The notes under the pieces: generated by a model
The model's database searches: none
What the model saw: the letters and a program-made list of their open reading frames with translations, nothing else
What the model was told of the DNA's origin: nothing
Assembly (NCBI GenBank): GCA_019120675.1
Contig: DWUQ01000015.1
Span: 1 to 7,782, forward strand
Length of the DNA: 7,782 nt
Direction: 5' to 3'
Source of the DNA: Candidatus Paenalcaligenes intestinipullorum
GTDB taxonomy: Bacteria > Pseudomonadota > Gammaproteobacteria > Burkholderiales > Burkholderiaceae_B
Translations under genes and position numbers: made by a program
Shown: one piece after another, positions 5,144-7,782 of the stretch
How the letters are laid out: each line of letters starts with the position of its first letter
Numbering within the stretch: the stretch's first letter is position 1

Positions 5144-7420
5144 ATGACAAAAACCGATATTATGATGGTCACGAAACGGGATGGCCGCACGGAACCTATT
5201 GATCTGGACAAAATCCACCGCGTAGTGGAGTGGGCGGCCGAGGGTCTCGACAACGTATCGGTGTCACAAGTGGAGCTGCGTTCGCACATTCAATTTTACG
5301 AGGGGATCCGCACCCGTGATATCCACGAGACCATCATCAAGTCGGCCGCGGATTTAATCTCCGAGGACACCCCCGACTACCAATACCTCGCCGCACGCCT
5401 AGCCATTTTCCACCTGCGCAAAATTGCCTACGGCCAGTTCGAACCCCCGCATTTGTACGATCACGTGAAAAAAGTCACGGAAATCGGCAAGTACGACCCC
5501 CATATTCTGCAGGATTACAGCCACGAAGAATTCGACCAGATCAATAACTTCATCGACCACTGGCGCGATATGAATTTCTCCTACGCCGCGGTCGAGCAGC
5601 TCGAAGGCAAATACTTGGTGCAAAATCGCGTCACCAAGGACATCTACGAAAGCCCACAGTTTTTATACGTACTGGTGGCGATGTGCTTGTTTGCTAAGTA
5701 CCCTGCCGAGACCCGCTTGGACTACATCAAGCGCTTTTACGATGCGGCCTCGCAATTCAAAATTTCCTTACCGACCCCCATCATGGCGGGTGTGCGCACG
5801 CCTACACGCCAGTTCAGCTCGTGCGTTCTGATTGAAAGCGACGACAGCCTAGACAGCATCAACGCTACCACCAGCGCGATTGTTCGCTATGTATCGCAAC
5901 GTGCTGGCATTGGCATCAACGGCGGCCGCATCCGCGCTGTCGGCAGCGAAATCCGTGGCGGTGAAGCGCAGCATACCGGTTGCTTGCCTTTTTATAAGCT
6001 GTTCCAAGCAGCCGTGAAGTCCTGCTCTCAAGGTGGGGTACGCGGCGGCGCGGCCACCCTGTTTTACCCGTTGTGGCACCTTGAAGTTGAAAGCCTACTG
6101 GTACTGAAAAACAACCGCGGAGTCGAAGAAAACCGTGTGCGTCACTTAGACTATGGCGTGCAAATCAACCGCTTGCTGTACCAACGCTTAATTAAGGGCG
6201 GTGAGATCACGCTTTTCTCACCCAACGATGTGCCTGGTCTGTACGAAGCCTTTTTCGCTGACCAAGACGAGTTCGAGCGCTTGTACGAACGCTACGAACA
6301 AGACCCGAACATTCGCAAACGCAGCCTGCCCGCGGTGGAGCTGTTTTCACTGATGATGCAAGAGCGTGCTGGCACGGGTCGTATTTACATTCAAAACGTC
6401 GACCACTGCAACACGCATAGCCCCTTTGATCCTGCCAAGGCGCCGATTCGCCAGTCGAATTTGTGCATGGAAATTTTGCTGCCCACCAAACCCTTAAACG
6501 ATCTCAACGATCCAGAGGGAGAAATTGCGCTGTGTACGCTGTCCGCCATCAACCTTGGCGCGTTGGAGTCCTTGGACGAACTGGAAAATATTTCTGATCT
6601 GATCGTCCGCGCTTTGGATGCCCTGCTGGATTACCAAGACTACCCCGTTAAGGCGGCCTACAACGCCACCGAAAAGCGTCGTTCCCTAGGTGTGGGCGTG
6701 ATCAACTATGCGTATTACTTGGCCAAAAACGGCACCCGCTACTCCGAAGCCGGCGCGCTGGGCCTCACCCACCGTACTTTTGAGGCCATCCAATACTACC
6801 TGCTTAAAGCATCGGTGCAATTAGCACGTGAATTTGGCCCGTGCAAAGCCTTTAACGAAACCACTTACGCGGCCGGTATTTTGCCTATTGATACCTACAA
6901 AAAAGACATCGATGGCCTATGCAACGAGCCCTTGCACTTAGACTGGGAAACTCTACGTACAGACATCACCACGCATGGTCTCCGCAACTCGACGCTGACA
7001 GCGTTGATGCCCTCAGAAACCTCCAGTCAGATTGCCAACGCCACCAATGGCATTGAGCCACCGCGTGGCTTGGTGTCGGTCAAGCAATCCAAGGATGGCA
7101 TTTTGCGTCAAGTGGTGCCCGACTACGAGCGCCTTAAAAATCAATACGAGTTGCTCTGGCAAATGCCCAGCAACGATGGCTACCTAAAGCTCGTCGGTAT
7201 TATGCAAAAGTTTGTGGATCAATCCATTTCCGCCAACACCAGCTACGACCCACAACGCTTTGAAGGCGGTCGCGTGCCCATGCGTCAATTACTCAAAGAC
7301 TTGCTGACCGCCTACAAGTACGGCATCAAGACACTCTACTACCACAACACTCGCGACGGAGCGAACGAGACCTACGAAACCGCCGACGAGGATTGCGAAG
7401 GTGGCGCGTGCAAGATTTGA
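5144..7420 (+). CDS. nrdA: Class Ia ribonucleoside-diphosphate reductase, alpha (large) subunit
   Basis: NrdA reduces ribonucleoside diphosphates to deoxyribonucleoside diphosphates using a radical generated in NrdB. The 758-aa product aligns almost without gaps to E. coli NrdA (761 aa). An N-terminal ATP-cone (about residues 9-97, starting VTKRDG) provides the dATP/ATP activity switch. Active-site residues are all present: C227 and C464 (the redox pair, E. coli C225/C462), N439, C441 and E443 in SNLCMEI (radical cysteine C439 in E. coli), and the radical-relay tyrosines Y732/Y733 in TLYYHN. The flexible tail ends DCEGGACKI, with C751 and C756 for reduction by thioredoxin or glutaredoxin. The linker before the tail is 5 residues shorter than in E. 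coli. The start at 5144 has a weak GAGAG (5134-5138); the alternative ATGs at codons 7 and 8 lack any such site. nrdB follows after 14 nt. Tandem NrdR-like boxes upstream suggest repression when dATP is plentiful. Confidence 0.98.
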   Translation: MTKTDIMMVTKRDGRTEPIDLDKIHRVVEWAAEGLDNVSVSQVELRSHIQFYEGIRTRDIHETIIKSAADLISEDTPDYQYLAARLAIFHLRKIAYGQFEPPHLYDHVKKVTEIGKYDPHILQDYSHEEFDQINNFIDHWRDMNFSYAAVEQLEGKYLVQNRVTKDIYESPQFLYVLVAMCLFAKYPAETRLDYIKRFYDAASQFKISLPTPIMAGVRTPTRQFSSCVLIESDDSLDSINATTSAIVRYVSQRAGIGINGGRIRAVGSEIRGGEAQHTGCLPFYKLFQAAVKSCSQGGVRGGAATLFYPLWHLEVESLLVLKNNRGVEENRVRHLDYGVQINRLLYQRLIKGGEITLFSPNDVPGLYEAFFADQDEFERLYERYEQDPNIRKRSLPAVELFSLMMQERAGTGRIYIQNVDHCNTHSPFDPAKAPIRQSNLCMEILLPTKPLNDLNDPEGEIALCTLSAINLGALESLDELENISDLIVRALDALLDYQDYPVKAAYNATEKRRSLGVGVINYAYYLAKNGTRYSEAGALGLTHRTFEAIQYYLLKASVQLAREFGPCKAFNETTYAAGILPIDTYKKDIDGLCNEPLHLDWETLRTDITTHGLRNSTLTALMPSETSSQIANATNGIEPPRGLVSVKQSKDGILRQVVPDYERLKNQYELLWQMPSNDGYLKLVGIMQKFVDQSISANTSYDPQRFEGGRVPMRQLLKDLLTAYKYGIKTLYYHNTRDGANETYETADEDCEGGACKI

Positions 7421-7422
7421 TC

Positions 7423-7428
7423 TAAGGA
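7423..7428 (+). promoter_or_regulatory. Ribosome binding site of nrdB
   Basis: TAAGGA lies 6 nt before the ATG at 7435 in the 14-nt nrdA-nrdB gap. It fixes the nrdB start and is stronger than the site in front of nrdA. Confidence 0.65.
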
Positions 7429-7434
7429 TAATTC

Positions 7435-7782
7435 ATGACTCATATCTACAGTACTTTTTCCAAGACCGACAACGATCAGCTCAAAGAGCCGATGTTTTTC
7501 GGTCAACCGGTCAACGTTGCCCGTTACGATCAGCAGAAATACCCTATTTTTGAAAAACTGATTGAAAAGCAGTTGTCGTTTTTCTGGCGTCCCGAAGAAA
7601 TTGACGTCTCACGCGACCGCATCGACTATCAAAACTTGCCCGAGCACGAAAAGCATATTTTCATCAGCAACCTAAAATATCAAACCTTGCTCGACTCCAT
7701 TCAGGGGCGCAGCCCCAACGTGGCGTTTTTGCCCTTGGTGTCGTTGCCCGAAGTGGAAACGTGGATTGAAACTTGGTCGTTT
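7435..7782 (+). CDS. nrdB: Class Ia ribonucleoside-diphosphate reductase, beta (small) subunit, 3' end beyond window
   Basis: The frame is open from the ATG to the window edge, giving 116 residues of a protein that is about 376 aa in E. coli. NrdB holds the diiron-tyrosyl radical cofactor that starts each NrdA turnover. The visible part follows E. coli NrdB nearly residue for residue, for example KEPMFFGQPVNVARYDQQKY (17-36) and FISNLKYQTLLDSIQGR (76-92). Trp51 matches radical-transfer W48 and Asp87 matches iron ligand D84 of the E. coli enzyme. The remaining ligands, starting with E115, and radical Tyr122 lie just beyond the edge, so catalytic completeness cannot be confirmed here. Compared with E. 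coli the N-terminus is two residues longer (MTHIYSTF). The gene is cut by the window, not broken. Confidence 0.97.
   Translation, partial: MTHIYSTFSKTDNDQLKEPMFFGQPVNVARYDQQKYPIFEKLIEKQLSFFWRPEEIDVSRDRIDYQNLPEHEKHIFISNLKYQTLLDSIQGRSPNVAFLPLVSLPEVETWIETWSF

Noticed and set aside
5033..5289. Two minus-strand open frames overlapping the nrdA start
   Set aside because: Both run antisense into well-conserved nrdA codons and have no start signals; they are shadows of nrdA.

Overview
The window is ordinary bacterial chromosome from a Gram-negative proteobacterium. The evidence is an Escherichia coli-type class Ia ribonucleotide reductase (NrdA about 758 aa, NrdB almost superimposable on the E. coli N-terminus), a substrate-binding protein with a twin-arginine signal peptide, and tandem NrdR-type operators. 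Gamma- or betaproteobacteria both fit; I cannot decide from this sequence. All genes lie on the + strand. I see no mobile element, CRISPR array, tRNA or rRNA.

Region 1 (56-4566) is a tightly packed five-gene operon: an AhpD/carboxymuconolactone decarboxylase-like protein, an acyl-CoA-dehydrogenase-fold flavoprotein, then an ABC importer in the order ATPase, periplasmic binding protein, permease. The junctions are a 16-nt overlap, 8-nt gap, 14-nt gap and 4-nt overlap. The importer is of the nitrate/sulfonate/taurine (NrtA-SsuA-TauA, NMT1-like) superfamily. The flavoprotein lacks a recognisable acyl-CoA dehydrogenase C-terminal catalytic motif and may be a flavin monooxygenase-like enzyme. The AhpD-like protein keeps the complete Glu-Cys-Cys-His peroxidase constellation. 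The simplest reading is import of a small organic compound followed by oxidation in the cytoplasm, with a thiol peroxidase or related activity handling a by-product or intermediate. The substrate is unknown. This is the part of the window most likely to hold undescribed biology.

Region 2 (4567-5143) is a 577-nt intergenic stretch without a convincing gene. It contains a 15-bp hairpin (4731-4764), followed by a short T-run, that is best paired in + strand RNA, and two NrdR-box-like palindromes (4927-4942 and 4958-4973) exactly 31 bp apart. About 170 nt of leader follow before nrdA.

Region 3 (5144-7782) is nrdA and the start of nrdB, the large and small subunits of aerobic class Ia ribonucleotide reductase, 14 nt apart and evidently co-transcribed. 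nrdB runs off the right edge after 116 codons. This housekeeping pair is unrelated in function to the upstream operon and is separated from it by its own regulatory region.
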